From positions 3,730,001-3,794,000 of the forward strand of contig NZ_CP045067.1 in the NCBI RefSeq assembly GCF_016864015.1: a DNA stretch of 64,000 bases, in the 5' to 3' direction. The position numbers and the translations under genes are program-made. Each line of letters begins with the position of its first letter. Position 1 is the first letter of the stretch. Positions 1 through 9,867 of this stretch are shown here, in pieces. A model generated the notes under the pieces. The model was not told the DNA's origin. It did no database searches and saw only the letters and a list, made by a program, of their open reading frames with translations. This stretch comes from Lacinutrix sp. WUR7. GTDB taxonomy: Bacteria; Bacteroidota; Bacteroidia; Flavobacteriales; Flavobacteriaceae.

Positions 1-416
1 TAACAAATAATAACATCATAATAATTATCTGGTTCATCAATTGCTTCAATATTAAGCTTTTTCATGGCTTGAAATTCGCCTAAATAATCGGTTGTTATAT
101 ATTCTTTTGTATTTGCTTTTTGTATTTGCTCCTTTAAACTATGCGAAGGTGAAAAATGCAGTACCTTCTTATTCTTTAAGGTATCTTTAATTAAGGTCCA
201 GAGTCTTCTATTTCTAGAAATACTTCCGCATTTAGGACAAATGCTTCCAAAGTTTTCTGTAACAACAAATTTAGAAAGCTTAAAACCACAAAGATTACAT
301 TGATAGGTACCCCCTTTATAAAAGAAGGCAATACAGCTTCTAAGTAAAGTTTCGTTTTTATTTAGAAACCCACTTGGCATAAAGCCTTTAATTATTTTCT
401 TGAGGGATTGATACAT
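1..416 (-). CDS. SAM-dependent methyltransferase, N-terminal part (runs off the left edge)
   Basis: Open frame from an ATG at 416 to the window edge (138 codons). The protein begins MYQSLKKIIKGF and has an N-terminal zinc-ribbon pattern: CNLCG, then CPKCG about 20 residues later. This is followed by NRRLW and by LHFSPSHSL, which sits where class I methyltransferases of this type have the first SAM-binding strand, and then by DYYDVIIC-like sequence (NYYDVIIC) at the edge. The zinc ribbon plus Rossmann start is typical of methyltransferase-domain proteins found in surface-polysaccharide or tailoring loci. The substrate cannot be inferred because most of the catalytic domain lies outside the window. 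No neighbour on this strand helps. Confidence is good for the superfamily and low for the role. Confidence 0.7.
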   Translation of the reverse strand, partial: MYQSLKKIIKGFMPSGFLNKNETLLRSCIAFFYKGGTYQCNLCGFKLSKFVVTENFGSICPKCGSISRNRRLWTLIKDTLKNKKVLHFSPSHSLKEQIQKANTKEYITTDYLGEFQAMKKLNIEAIDEPDNYYDVIIC

Positions 417-529
417 TACGTGATTTTATTATTGCTGCGAAGGTAACTTTTAAGGCTTAATTATAAAAACAAAAAAACAAACCAAATTAATTCTTATATT
501 TATGACTTTAATAATTCAAACATTAAAAC

Positions 530-2059
530 ATAAAAAAAACTACTCTTAAAGTTTTGGCTATAATGTGTTTTGCTCTTACCTACAAACATTAAACCAAAAT
601 GCCATGTGGCCTAACGGGGCTTGGTCTGTAACTGGAACGTATAACTCTGACCCATTAGCATTTGAAGCAAATCCTACTGTGGATGCTAATTTTGCTTTCG
701 ATGATGACGATGCTGGAAATGGAAGTGATGATGATATCGCTGCAGAATCCCCTATCATCGATTTAACCGCTGCTCATGGAGCTACAGAAACATGGGTTAC
801 CATTTCTGCTGACTTTGTTTACAATAATAACAATGACGATATTTTGCAATTTGAATATTGGGATGCAGATGCAGCATCATGGAACATAATTGGTACTCCA
901 ATTAATGCCGATACAGCAGGAGCTCCTCAAGACAATTTCTGTTCAGGAACAGCAGAAGCATATACAACAGATGTGCTAAACATTGTATCTTTTACTGCAA
1001 CACAATTATCAGGATTTAGATATAGAATCTATTTTGATGATACATTAGGTGGTGCTGGTTATGAATGGGGATTCTGTTTCCAATCACCAACAATTACTTC
1101 TGAAACACCACCTGCTTGTCCAGATCCTATAACATTAACAGCATTTAATATAGACGGTTTTTCAGCAGATTTAGCATGGACAGAAAATGGAAGTGCTACA
1201 CTATGGAATATTGAATTAGTAGATATTACTGCTGCTGGAACTCCGACCAGAACGCCAACAGCTTCTGGAATTGCAAATCCATACAATATAACAGGATTGA
1301 CAGTTTCTAATGATTACGAATATTATGTGCAAGCGGATTGTGCTGTAGATGGAACGTCGGAATAGACAGGACCTTTTTAGCTTTGCTACACCTTATGTAG
1401 CTGTTGCTCCAGATTGTTCTAACGGAATATTCCTAGATTCAGGTGGAATGAGTGCTGATTATTCGAATAGCGAAACTATTACTTATACTTTAATGCCATA
1501 TATGCCAGGAAATGCTGTTTCTGTAAACTTTACAGCGTTTAGTACTGAAAATATTGGCGCTACGGCATGTTATGATGGGTTAACAATTCATAATGGTGCG
1601 GATGCTTCTGCTCCAACAATGGACCTTCCAGGAGGAGGCACTATTTGGTGTTGGGATGAAGATGATACTGTACCAGGTGGTACAGGTGACTTAGAAGGTA
1701 TGACTATTACCTCTACGGATGCTTCAGGAGCCTTAACATTTGTATTTACTTCAGATGGATCTGCAACTAGAGAAGGATGGGAAGCTATAGTAACTTGTGC
1801 AACATTATCTACTGCAGATTTTGATAATAGTTTAGCATTTACTTATTATCCAAACCCAGTAAATGATAATTTAGTTATTAAAGCACAAAAAGATATTGAA
1901 AGTATATCTGTTTATAATATGTTAGGTCAAGAACTACAACGTTCTACTCCTAATAGTATTAATGCAGATGTACATATGTCTTCTTTACAAACTGGAGCTT
2001 ACTTTGTTAAAATAACTATTGGTAACGCTACAGAAACAATAAGAGTTATTAAAAAATAA
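530..2059 (+). pseudogene. Broken gene for a T9SS-secreted surface protein (FnIII and CUB-like domains, sorting tail)
   Basis: Two overlapping open frames (565-1365 and 1349-2059) read as one protein. The first carries a jelly-roll/MAM-like region and a fibronectin type III-like segment. The second carries a CUB-like segment and a typical T9SS type A sorting tail (YYPNPVNDNLVI, then SVYNMLGQ and GAYFVKI). There are at least three lesions. The start and signal peptide (KKLLL...VLAIMCFALT) are split between frames around 530-580 and no ATG is in frame. A TAG stands at 1363-1365 where TGG is expected (VDGTSE*TGP). One extra T about 10 bases later shifts the frame before SFATPYVAVAP. The substitution argues against homopolymer sequencing error alone. 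It is probably a recently inactivated adhesin or enzyme accessory gene. Confidence 0.75.
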
Positions 2060-2153
2060 TTCTTATTTTATAATACGTAAAAAAAGGCTATCCTTAAAAA
2101 GGCAGTCTTTTTTATGCGAAATTACATAGTAATATCTTGGTCATTAAAAGACT

Positions 2154-2187
2154 AAAAAAACGCAACCAAATTAATGGTTGCGTTTTT
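2154..2187. terminator. Rho-independent terminator, copy 1 of an exact 34-bp duplicate
   Basis: A-run, stem CGCAACCA, loop AATTAA, stem TGGTTGCG, then a T-run, so it can act in both directions. It lies after the broken T9SS gene. An identical 34-bp copy is at 2441-2474. A weaker hairpin (2081-2115) lies between the T9SS gene and this one. Confidence 0.75.
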
Positions 2188-2206
2188 CTTTATATATAAT
2201 TCTAAA

Positions 2207-2416
2207 TTATATTTTCGATACTGTTATACCTTCTGAGTTCGTATTTGCGTTTCATTTAATAATACAATATCCTGGACTAAAGTTATATGAATCAATCGTT
2301 GCATTTAAGGTGCTAGGCATGCTATTTAATACTTGTTCTCCTAATGTATTACAGTAACACTTTTCATTTGTTTTTTTAGCATATATGCTTAAATGATTCA
2401 AAAAAAAATCTGCCAT
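2207..2416 (-). pseudogene. Remnant of an unrecognised gene, with an internal stop
   Basis: The minus-strand frame from 2416 reads MADFFLNHLS, then KCYCNTLGEQVLNS, NATIDSYNFSPGYCIIK, a TGA at 2252-2254, and continues in the same frame as NANTNSEGITVSKI before a TAA at 2207-2209. The part after the TGA has ordinary protein character, which suggests an original C-terminus interrupted by a nonsense change. The 5' end runs into the second terminator copy, so the gene is also truncated. The family is not recognised. The 500 bp between the T9SS pseudogene and dnaK hold only this remnant and the duplicated terminators. Confidence 0.4.
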
Positions 2417-2440
2417 AAAAACATTTAAATATTTTTCAAT

Positions 2441-2474
2441 AAAAAAACGCAACCAAATTAATGGTTGCGTTTTT
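2441..2474. terminator. Rho-independent terminator, copy 2 of an exact 34-bp duplicate
   Basis: Identical to 2154-2187 (stem CGCAACCA/TGGTTGCG flanked by A and T runs). It lies about 90 bp beyond the dnaK stop and can serve as the dnaK terminator on the minus strand. Confidence 0.7.
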
Positions 2475-2562
2475 AATATATTTAAAAAGCTTTAAAAAGA
2501 TACTCACCTGCGTGAGCATAAGCGATTCGCACAATTTTTATTTATAAAAATTGGCTCTCTGC

Positions 2563-4467
2563 TTACTTAACTTCTTCGAAGTCTACATCTTCAACGTCAC
2601 TTCCTTCCGTTGCGTCTGCTCCAGCATTTGCATCAGGACCAGCATCTGTTCCTCCTTGTGCATCTGCTTGTGCTTTGTACATTTCTTCACTAGCAACTTT
2701 CCAAGCTTCGTTTAAAGTATCTAAAGCTGGAGAGATTACCGCTACATCTTTAGTTTCGTATGCTTTTTTAAGTTCTTCTAAAGCTGCTTCCACTGGTGCT
2801 TTTTTATCATCTGATATTTTATCACCAAATTCTTTCAATTGTTTTTCCGTTTGGAAAATCATTGAATCCGCTTCATTTAATTTTTGAGCGTTTTCTGCTG
2901 CTTTAGCATCTGCTTCTGCATTTTCTTCTGCATCCGCTTTCATTTTTTTGATTTCTTCTTCTGTTAATCCAGAAGATGCTTCAATACGAATATCTTGTGT
3001 CTTACCAGTAGCTTTATCTCCTGCAGAAACTTTGATAATTCCGTTTGCATCAATATCGAAAGTTACTTCAATTTGAGGAGTACCACGTTGTGCTGGTGGA
3101 ATTCCGTCTAAATGAAAACGTCCAATTGTTTTATTATCTGCAGCCATAGAACGTTCTCCTTGTAAAACATGGATTTCTACAGATGGTTGATTATCTGCTG
3201 CTGTAGAGAATACTTGACTCTTTTTTGTTGGAATTGTTGTATTTGCTTCAATAAGTTTTGTCATTACATTACCCATTGTTTCAATACCAAGAGATAAAGG
3301 TGTTACATCTAAAAGTAATACATCTTTAACATCTCCAGATAAAACTCCACCTTGAATTCCTGCTCCTAAAGAAACAACCTCATCAGGATTTACACCTTTA
3401 CTTGGTGCTTTTCCGAAGAATTTCTCAACTGCTTCTACAACTGCTGGAATACGTGTTGATCCACCAACAAGAATAACTTCATCGATATCAGATTTAGATA
3501 AACCTGCTGCTTTTAAGGCCGTTTGACAAGGCTCGATAGTACGTTTTACTAAATCGTCAATTAATTGCTCAAATTTAGCTCTTGTTAAAGTACGTACTAA
3601 GTGTTTTGGTCCACTTGCTGTAGCAGTAACGTAAGGTAAATTAATCTCTGTTTGTGCAGAAGATGATAATTCAATTTTTGCTTTTTCTGCAGCTTCTTTA
3701 ATACGTTGTAAAGCCATTGGGTCTTTACGTAAATCAATACCTTCTTCTTTGTTAAACTCATCTGCTAACCAGTCGATAATTTTTTGATCTACATCATCTC
3801 CACCTAAATGCGTATCTCCATCTGTAGAAAGCACTTCAAATACACCATCTCCTAATTCTAAGATAGATACATCATGTGTTCCTCCACCAAAATCAAATAC
3901 TACTATTTTTTGGTCAGTTCCTTTTTTGTCCATACCATAAGCTAAAGCTGCTGCTGTTGGCTCGTTGATAATACGACGTACTTTTAAACCTGCAATTTCA
4001 CCAGCTTCTTTAGTTGCTTGACGTTGTGCATCGTTAAAATATGCAGGAACAGTAATTACTGCTTCACTTACAGAAGTACCTAAATAATCTTCTGCCGTTT
4101 TCTTCATTTTCTGAAGAATCATTGCGGATAATTCTTGAGGTGTATATAAACGACCATCAATATCTACTCTTGGAGTATCATTATCTCCTTTTACCACTTT
4201 ATATGGTACACGTTCTGCTTCTTTTTTAGATTCAGAATATTTATTTCCCATAAAACGCTTAATAGAATAAACCGTTTTTGTTGGGTTCGTTACTGCTTGA
4301 CGTTTTGCTGGATCACCAACTTTAATTTCACCGCCTTCTACAAAAGCGATAACTGATGGTGTTGTTCTTTTACCTTCTGCATTTGGAATTACAACTGGTT
4401 CGTTACCTTCCATTACAGAAACGCAGGAATTTGTTGTTCCTAAATCGATTCCAATAATCTTACTCAT
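2563..4467 (-). CDS. dnaK: Molecular chaperone DnaK (Hsp70)
   Basis: Cytosolic ATP-dependent chaperone that works with DnaJ and GrpE on unfolded proteins. At 634 residues it has the usual bacterial length. It starts [18 protein letters not shown] (ATPase phosphate-1 motif). The nucleotide-binding domain runs to about residue 375, with [11 protein letters not shown] and [12 protein letters not shown]; the common form has F where H stands here. The linker [16 protein letters not shown] is intact, followed by the substrate-binding domain and a helical lid, and the protein ends in the conserved acidic EDVDFEEVK. It stands alone, with no grpE or dnaJ adjacent, as is usual in Flavobacteriaceae. Two perfect palindromes about 50 and 80 bp upstream of the start may be its regulatory sites. 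Confidence 0.98.
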   Translation of the reverse strand: MSKIIGIDLGTTNSCVSVMEGNEPVVIPNAEGKRTTPSVIAFVEGGEIKVGDPAKRQAVTNPTKTVYSIKRFMGNKYSESKKEAERVPYKVVKGDNDTPRVDIDGRLYTPQELSAMILQKMKKTAEDYLGTSVSEAVITVPAYFNDAQRQATKEAGEIAGLKVRRIINEPTAAALAYGMDKKGTDQKIVVFDFGGGTHDVSILELGDGVFEVLSTDGDTHLGGDDVDQKIIDWLADEFNKEEGIDLRKDPMALQRIKEAAEKAKIELSSSAQTEINLPYVTATASGPKHLVRTLTRAKFEQLIDDLVKRTIEPCQTALKAAGLSKSDIDEVILVGGSTRIPAVVEAVEKFFGKAPSKGVNPDEVVSLGAGIQGGVLSGDVKDVLLLDVTPLSLGIETMGNVMTKLIEANTTIPTKKSQVFSTAADNQPSVEIHVLQGERSMAADNKTIGRFHLDGIPPAQRGTPQIEVTFDIDANGIIKVSAGDKATGKTQDIRIEASSGLTEEEIKKMKADAEENAEADAKAAENAQKLNEADSMIFQTEKQLKEFGDKISDDKKAPVEAALEELKKAYETKDVAVISPALDTLNEAWKVASEEMYKAQADAQGGTDAGPDANAGADATEGSDVEDVDFEEVK

Positions 4468-4514
4468 AATTATATTTTTTGTGTGTTGAAATTTATTTTT
4501 TAATTCATAATGTT

Positions 4515-4558
4515 ATAGTCAATGACTATGCCAATACAAGATGACTGACACGATGTCA
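4515..4558. promoter_or_regulatory. Two palindromes in the dnaK upstream region
   Basis: In the 173 bp between the divergent dnaK and lipoprotein starts lie two perfect inverted repeats: ATAGTCA-A-TGACTAT (4515-4529) and TGACA-CGA-TGTCA (4546-4558). They lie about 50 and 80 bp upstream of the dnaK ATG, where an operator or alternative promoter element would be expected. No CIRCE element (TTAGCACTC-N9-GAGTGCTAA) is present. The binding protein is unknown; a heat-stress regulator is inferred only from position. Confidence 0.45.
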
Positions 4559-4640
4559 TAAAATCGTTAAATCCTTTAATTTTTATTTTTTTAACCAGTA
4601 ATATTGAAAGCTATTTGTAACTTTAAACAAAAATTGAATT

Positions 4641-5126
4641 ATGAAAAAAATTGTATCTGTATTATTTGTGTTTAGCTTATTATTAATGTCTTGCCAAGGA
4701 GAAGACGGAATTGACGGTCAAAATGGAAGTATTTTTCTAGGCCAATCTTTTGAAAGAAATATTGATTTAGTCACTACAAATAATTATCAACAAACCATAG
4801 AAATCCCCTTGAGTATTGACTTATATGATACAGATATGGTTTTAGTTTATCGTCTTTTAGGTCAATCTGGTGGCTATGATATATGGAAACCTCTTCCAGA
4901 AACTGTTTACACTAATTTTGGTGACGAATTTCAATATAACTTTGAACACAATTTTGATTTTGTAACCATTTTTATAGATGCACCTTCCACATTTAATTAT
5001 AACAATTTACTTTCTGGTGACACTTTAAACCAAGTTTTTAGAATCGTTGTATTACCTGTAGATTTTGTAAACAGTAAAAACATCGATGTCACTAATTATG
5101 ATGAAGTTATAAAATACACAAAATAA
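4641..5126 (+). CDS. Small lipoprotein with a short collagen-like stretch
   Basis: 161 residues. The signal peptide has a clear lipobox (MKKIVSVLFVFSLLLMSCQG, acylated Cys at 18), followed directly by a GEDGIDGQNG collagen-like Gly-X-Y segment. The rest is predicted soluble, rich in aromatic and acidic residues, with no catalytic motif seen. This architecture (lipobox, brief G-X-Y segment, about 130-residue globular domain) is common among uncharacterised Bacteroidota outer-membrane lipoproteins. It is divergent from dnaK. A promoter-like TAACTTTA lies near 4618, before the ATG at 4641. The function is unknown; location on the cell surface or periplasmic face is inferred. Confidence 0.75.
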   Translation: MKKIVSVLFVFSLLLMSCQGEDGIDGQNGSIFLGQSFERNIDLVTTNNYQQTIEIPLSIDLYDTDMVLVYRLLGQSGGYDIWKPLPETVYTNFGDEFQYNFEHNFDFVTIFIDAPSTFNYNNLLSGDTLNQVFRIVVLPVDFVNSKNIDVTNYDEVIKYTK

Positions 5127-5262
5127 AACCCCACTTCATAGATAATTTGAAATTGCTCTAAAACTATATTTACCCCTTTATTTTAATAAATATAAGCCAT
5201 ATTCTATAAGTAACTTCTATAACAAAATGTATATTTACCCCAACTCTAAAAGGTTATAGTAA

Positions 5263-6684
5263 ATGGAATGTATTTCGGTTTTTGATATGCTTAAAATTGG
5301 TGTTGGTCCTTCTAGTTCACATACTTTAGGCCCTTGGCGTGCAGCAGAACGTTGGATTAAAGAATTAAAAGCAAATAATACTTTTGATAAGGTAGAAGGT
5401 ATTCAAATAGATCTTTACGGTTCTTTGTCGTTAACAGGAAAAGGGCATGCCACAGATTATGCTGTAATGTTAGGTTTATGTGGATTTGATCCGGAAACGA
5501 TTCCAACGGAAAACATTCCAGAAATAATTTCTACTATAAAGGAAAAAAACGTTTTATCTTTTAATAACGAAAAAACAATTTCTTTTAATCCTTCGGAAGA
5601 CATCACTTTCAACAGAAAGTTTTTACCTTTTCATTCTAACGGAATGACATTTACGGCACATATAGATGGCACGAAAAAGAAGTCTACCTTCTACTCTATT
5701 GGTGGTGGATTTGTAGTGAAAGAAGAGCGTAAAAACTCGAAAAGAAATTTTGAAATAAAATGCTCGTTCCCATATCCTATAGATAAAGGAACAGAGCTTT
5801 TACAATTTTGTAAAGATTTAGATTTACCAATCTCGCAAGTCGTTTTAGAAAACGAAAAATCTATTCGTTCTACGGAAGATATTGACAAAGAACTACAACG
5901 TATTTGGAACACCATGTTAGAATGTATGTATCTTGGTTGTCATACCGAAGGTAATCTTCCTGGTGGTTTAAATGTAAGACGTCGCGCTTATGACATGCAC
6001 CAAAAACTAAAAGGCGAAAAACCATATACAACCCATATAGAGTGGCTTTATTCAATAAGAAATACCGAAGTTAAGTTTCGACAAATTTTAAAATGGGTAA
6101 GCTGTTTTGCACTAGCTGTAAACGAAGTAAATGCATCTTTAGGTCGCGTTGTTACTGCTCCAACCAACGGAAGCGCTGGAGTAATTCCTGCCGTATTAAT
6201 GTATTATCTGGTGATTGAAAACCACGATGGTAATTTTGAAGACATAAAACGTTTTCTATTAGTTGCTGGAGAAATAGGAAGCATCTTTAAAAAAGGGGCA
6301 ACTATTAGTGCCGCAATGGGAGGATGTCAAGCAGAGATTGGAGTAAGTTCTGCAATGGCAGCTGGGGCTTTAACCGAATTACTTGGTGGTACACCAGAAC
6401 AGGTTTTAGTAGCTTCAGAAATTGCTATGGAGCATCATTTAGGTCTTACCTGTGATCCTATTGGTGGATTAGTACAAATACCTTGTATAGAACGTAATGC
6501 AATGGGAGCAATTAAAGCTATTAATGCAGCAGAATTAGCCTTAGATACCGATCCTAACAATGTAAAAGTTCCTTTTGACAAAGTAGTAGCTACCATGTGG
6601 GAAACTGCCAAAGACATGAATACAAAGTATAAAGAAACTAGCGAAGGTGGCTTAGCGGTTAGCGTAAATATGTCAGATTGTTAA
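5263..6684 (+). CDS. sdaA: L-serine ammonia-lyase, single-chain iron-sulfur type
   Basis: Deaminates L-serine to pyruvate and ammonia in the cytosol using a [4Fe-4S] cluster. At 473 residues it has the single-chain (alpha plus beta) length. The N-terminal beta domain has GVGPSSSHT at 13-21; the C-terminal alpha domain has [18 protein letters not shown]. The cluster-ligand cysteines are at 355 (MGGCQAE), 397 (TCDPIGG) and 408 (QIPC). Their spacing of 42 and 11 matches the three ligands of the structurally known Legionella enzyme. It is convergent with the next gene, with only one base between the two stop codons. Seen: motifs and spacing. Known: family chemistry. Confidence 0.96.
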   Translation: MECISVFDMLKIGVGPSSSHTLGPWRAAERWIKELKANNTFDKVEGIQIDLYGSLSLTGKGHATDYAVMLGLCGFDPETIPTENIPEIISTIKEKNVLSFNNEKTISFNPSEDITFNRKFLPFHSNGMTFTAHIDGTKKKSTFYSIGGGFVVKEERKNSKRNFEIKCSFPYPIDKGTELLQFCKDLDLPISQVVLENEKSIRSTEDIDKELQRIWNTMLECMYLGCHTEGNLPGGLNVRRRAYDMHQKLKGEKPYTTHIEWLYSIRNTEVKFRQILKWVSCFALAVNEVNASLGRVVTAPTNGSAGVIPAVLMYYLVIENHDGNFEDIKRFLLVAGEIGSIFKKGATISAAMGGCQAEIGVSSAMAAGALTELLGGTPEQVLVASEIAMEHHLGLTCDPIGGLVQIPCIERNAMGAIKAINAAELALDTDPNNVKVPFDKVVATMWETAKDMNTKYKETSEGGLAVSVNMSDC

Positions 6685-6685
6685 A

Positions 6686-7147
6686 CTAATCCTGACAGTC
6701 TTCTTTTCTTCTTGTGTCTATAAGATAGATAATTTTCCATTGTCCGTTATCATGAAACAACTGAAAAGAATTTACTCCACAATGGATAAAAGTATCATTA
6801 TACCAAAACGCATAAGGCACCCAAGCATTAGCCATATTACCATTCACTTGGATTTTAAAATCAATTAAACGTTCCTCCCATTTCTGGTCTGCCAGTCTTG
6901 TTGCAACTGCTTTAATTAGTTTGGAAGCCTCTTCGGTTACTAAAATATCTTGTCCTTCCTTATTTTTATACGCTGTTTGTGTAATAAATTTATCTACCAT
7001 TACAGATTTCATTAAAGTAGTATCTCCTTTATGGAAGCCTTCAAAAAAAGTTTCAATAGCACGCTTTACTTCTTCTTGCGCATGGTTTTCTTGTGCAACA
7101 ATACTTCCTGAAATTAGCATTACTAAAAAGAGTATCACTCTTGCCAT
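6686..7147 (-). CDS. Secreted NTF2-like (SnoaL/lumazine-binding-like) protein
   Basis: 153 residues with a cleavable signal peptide (MARVILFLVMLISGSIVAQ). The mature part has the NTF2-like cone pattern: an N-terminal helix EEVKRAIETFFEGFHKGD, then TLMKSVM, a central strand set AWVPYAFWYND, and a terminal NSFQLFHDNGQWKIIYLID. Proteins of this type in Bacteroidota are usually annotated as nuclear transport factor 2 family or putative lumazine-binding; substrates are mostly unknown. It is convergent with sdaA and has no operon partner. The fold assignment is fairly secure, the function is not, and the periplasmic location comes from the signal peptide. Confidence 0.75.
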   Translation of the reverse strand: MARVILFLVMLISGSIVAQENHAQEEVKRAIETFFEGFHKGDTTLMKSVMVDKFITQTAYKNKEGQDILVTEEASKLIKAVATRLADQKWEERLIDFKIQVNGNMANAWVPYAFWYNDTFIHCGVNSFQLFHDNGQWKIIYLIDTRRKEDCQD

Positions 7148-7267
7148 ATTCTTAAATTTTAGTCTAAAATAATTGAAGATTAATGTTTTAAGAGCTCTAT
7201 AAAGAAAAGTTTAACATTATACACATAATTTAGTACTTTTACATTCTATCAAATTATACAAAAACAG

Positions 7268-8086
7268 ATGTCTGTAGCAAAAAAAGAATATAAAAGAGTA
7301 ACTGTAAAATCATTAGTTGACATGAAGAAGCATGGCGAGAAAATCTCTATGTTAACTGCATACGATTATACCATGGCTAAAATTGTGGATGGTGCAGGAA
7401 TAGATGTTATTTTGGTTGGTGACTCTGCCAGTAACGTAATGGCTGGGCACGAAACTACATTACCCATTACTTTAGATCAAATGATTTATCATGCGTCTTC
7501 AGTCGTTAGAGCAATACATAGAGCTTTAGTAGTTGTAGATTTACCTTTTGGTAGTTACCAAAGTGATCCAAAAGAAGCTTTACGTTCTGCCATTAGAATC
7601 ATGAAAGAATCTGGAGGACATGCTGTAAAAATGGAAGGTGGTAAAGAAGTAAAAGATTCTATAAAACGTATTTTACATGCAGGAATTCCTGTTATGGGAC
7701 ACTTAGGATTAACACCACAATCTATATATAAATTTGGTACGTATACCGTACGTGCTAAAGAAGAGCAAGAAGCAGAACAATTAAAAATGGATGCATTAAT
7801 GCTTGAAAAAGCAGGATGTTTTGCTATTGTATTAGAAAAAATACCAGCTAAATTAGCACAAGAAGTTGCCGAGAGTGTTTCTATTCCTGTAATTGGTATT
7901 GGAGCAGGAAATGGTGTAGATGGTCAAGTTTTGGTTACACATGATATGATTGGTATGACCCATGAATTTAATCCGCGTTTTTTAAGACGATATATGAATT
8001 TATACGAAGAAATGACTAATGCGTTTACACAATATGGTGAAGATGTAAAGAGTGGTGATTTTCCTAATGACACGGAACAGTACTAG
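7268..8086 (+). CDS. panB: 3-methyl-2-oxobutanoate hydroxymethyltransferase
   Basis: First committed step of pantothenate (coenzyme A) synthesis: transfers a hydroxymethyl group from methylene-tetrahydrofolate to 2-oxoisovalerate. 272 residues, the usual size for a TIM-barrel PanB. Diagnostic segments are [32 protein letters not shown] (metal and substrate site), [19 protein letters not shown] and IPVIGIGAG. It is followed after 34 bp by a pseudouridine synthase gene on the same strand, so the two are probably co-transcribed. A promoter-like TAGTACTTTTAC lies about 35 bp before the ATG. Confidence 0.97.
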   Translation: MSVAKKEYKRVTVKSLVDMKKHGEKISMLTAYDYTMAKIVDGAGIDVILVGDSASNVMAGHETTLPITLDQMIYHASSVVRAIHRALVVVDLPFGSYQSDPKEALRSAIRIMKESGGHAVKMEGGKEVKDSIKRILHAGIPVMGHLGLTPQSIYKFGTYTVRAKEEQEAEQLKMDALMLEKAGCFAIVLEKIPAKLAQEVAESVSIPVIGIGAGNGVDGQVLVTHDMIGMTHEFNPRFLRRYMNLYEEMTNAFTQYGEDVKSGDFPNDTEQY

Positions 8087-8120
8087 TGTACCGTGTTCAG
8101 TAAAAAATAATTAATTATCC

Positions 8121-8831
8121 GTGTCAAGACTTTCAGAAAAAATAGTATCGAACAAAAACAACCTTCAAGTACTTTATGAAGACAATCACATCCTCATAGT
8201 AAACAAACGTGCAGGAGATATTGTACAAGGTGACAAAACTGGAGACAAGCCATTAAGTGATATTGTTAAAGAATACATTAAAGATAAATACAACAAACCT
8301 GGAAATGTATATTTAGGTACTGTACATCGATTAGACAGACCAACTACTGGATTAGTTATTTTTGCTAAGACCAGTAAAGCATTACCTAGACTAAATAAAC
8401 TTTTTGTTTCTAAAGATATTAGTAAAACGTACTGGGCAATTGTAAAAAATGAACCTCCAAAAATCGAAGATACACTTGTACATTGGTTAAAAAAGAATCC
8501 GAAAAACAATAAATCGACAGCATATATTAAAGAGGTTCCTGAAAGCAAAAAGGCGATTCTTCATTATAAAATAAAGAAGGCTTTAGATAACTATTTCTTA
8601 TTAGAAGTAAATTTGGAAACTGGAAGACATCACCAAATACGATCGCAATTATCAAGTATTGGCTGTTCTATTAAAGGCGATTTAAAATACGGTTTTGATA
8701 GAAGCAATAAAGATGCAAGTATCAGTTTACATGCCAGACAAATACAGTTTATACATCCTGTTTCTAAAGAAGAGATACATATAATTGCTCCTTTACCAAA
8801 AGATGCCATTTGGGACGCTTGTACAGAATAA
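8121..8831 (+). CDS. RluA-family pseudouridine synthase
   Basis: Isomerises uridine to pseudouridine in rRNA or tRNA. 236 residues with the catalytic-Asp motif HRLDRPTTGLVIFAKT near residue 70-85, an N-terminal LYEDNHILIVNKRAGD, and the C-terminal TGRHHQIR motif. There is no S4 RNA-binding domain, as in the short RluA-like members. The start is a GTG at 8121 because no ATG lies upstream of the conserved NLQVLYEDNH segment. It follows panB at 34 bp, a pairing that recurs in Flavobacteriaceae. Which base it modifies cannot be told from sequence. Confidence 0.92.
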   Translation: MSRLSEKIVSNKNNLQVLYEDNHILIVNKRAGDIVQGDKTGDKPLSDIVKEYIKDKYNKPGNVYLGTVHRLDRPTTGLVIFAKTSKALPRLNKLFVSKDISKTYWAIVKNEPPKIEDTLVHWLKKNPKNNKSTAYIKEVPESKKAILHYKIKKALDNYFLLEVNLETGRHHQIRSQLSSIGCSIKGDLKYGFDRSNKDASISLHARQIQFIHPVSKEEIHIIAPLPKDAIWDACTE

Positions 8832-8959
8832 AAAACTCAAAACCTAGTCTCTAAATTCCAAAAGTAAAAGAATAAAGTAAAAAAATAATACACCTTCAGT
8901 CTGTTGGTGTCAACTTCTTCAAGGAAAAAATTAAAAAAGATCCGATTGGCTAACTTTCT

Positions 8960-9766
8960 TTATTCAAATGGATAATTAATAGTAAGCATAACCCCTTCCC
9001 CAATTTCTGAAGTTAAGTTAAACGTAGCGTTAATAAGTGCTGCTCTACTCTTCATATTTAACAGTCCAGCCCCTTTTGCTACTGTATCTACATCAAAACC
9101 TTTACCATCATCACTAGCCTGAATTAGTAAGTTGTTGTTTTGGTAATCTAAAATAATCTTTAAGTTTTTTGCTTCCGAGTATTTAACGGAATTGGATAAA
9201 AACTCCTGAAGAATTCTAAACATAATTATTTCATGCTTCTTGTTTGTAATAGGAATTGCATTTCCTTTTACAATTAGTTCTGCACTTGTAAATTTCATTC
9301 GTTTTAATCGATCTAACTCGTTGGAAATAGATTTCTCAAAACCAATATTTAAAACCACTTCATTATTTAATGATTTTGATAAGGAGCGTACTTCCTTTAG
9401 ACTATCTCTCACAATATTTGTAGTTTCTCTTACACTATCTTTAATTTCTGGAGAAACCTGCGTACCTAAAATACTTAATTGCATACTCGCAACCGATAAA
9501 AGCTGCCCAACATTATCGTGTAATTCCCAACCAATACTTTTTAACGTTTGCTCTTGTATTTCGGTTTGTGTTCTAGATATTTCTTCGTCGAATAATTTCT
9601 GTTGCTTGATTTTATCTAATAATAATTTATTTTTCCTTTTCTGAAAAACAATAAAAAAGATAACCACTAAAGCAGTTACAATTAATAAAACACCTATCAT
9701 GTATATTAAAAGATACCGTTCTGCACTTGTAGATACTCTAGGATCTTGAATTAAATTAAATAACAT
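8960..9766 (-). CDS. Membrane-anchored HisKA_3 sensor histidine kinase, orphan
   Basis: 268 residues. One transmembrane helix (about 20-42, LLIYMIGVLLIVTALVVIFFIVF) is followed by a coiled linker, then the HisKA_3 dimerisation box with phosphoacceptor His in SIGWELHDNVGQLLS, and an HATPase domain with N-box RILQEFLSNSVKYS and G-box DDGKGFD. This is the NarX/DesK-like class that normally signals to NarL/LuxR-type regulators, but no regulator gene is adjacent. The input domain is only the membrane segment, so sensing may rely on a partner. The multi-pass protein encoded just upstream is a candidate partner (inference). A terminator-like hairpin at 9868-9887 separates the two. Confidence 0.9.
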   Translation of the reverse strand: MLFNLIQDPRVSTSAERYLLIYMIGVLLIVTALVVIFFIVFQKRKNKLLLDKIKQQKLFDEEISRTQTEIQEQTLKSIGWELHDNVGQLLSVASMQLSILGTQVSPEIKDSVRETTNIVRDSLKEVRSLSKSLNNEVVLNIGFEKSISNELDRLKRMKFTSAELIVKGNAIPITNKKHEIIMFRILQEFLSNSVKYSEAKNLKIILDYQNNNLLIQASDDGKGFDVDTVAKGAGLLNMKSRAALINATFNLTSEIGEGVMLTINYPFE

Positions 9767-9775
9767 ATTGTTTAT

Positions 9776-9829
9776 TTATTGTTGTGGTTTTGAAACAATT
9801 AATCCTATTGCAAAATAAGTTTACATAAA
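9776..9829 (-). pseudogene. 3' remnant of a second copy of the multi-pass membrane protein gene
   Basis: Immediately before the kinase gene, the minus strand reads FM*TYFAIGLIVSKPQQ*. The intact neighbour (9915-10625) ends FMYTTFTIGLIVSKPDKNEG. The match extends over about 17 codons, with a TAT to TAA change inside. This fits an ancestral tandem duplication whose second copy has been deleted except for its tail. Seen directly by translation; the history is inferred. Confidence 0.6.
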
Positions 9830-9867
9830 AATATTAGAAGCATATATGAATCCATTAGTAAAAAAGT

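Noticed and set aside
2495-2560. tRNA-like or hairpin structure near CTCACCTGCGTGAG
   Set aside because: Only a 5-bp stem; no cloverleaf, anticodon arm or T-loop sequence.
2675-2887. Opposite-strand open frames inside dnaK and other genes
   Set aside because: They are shadows of strongly coding frames, with no independent start context or domain.
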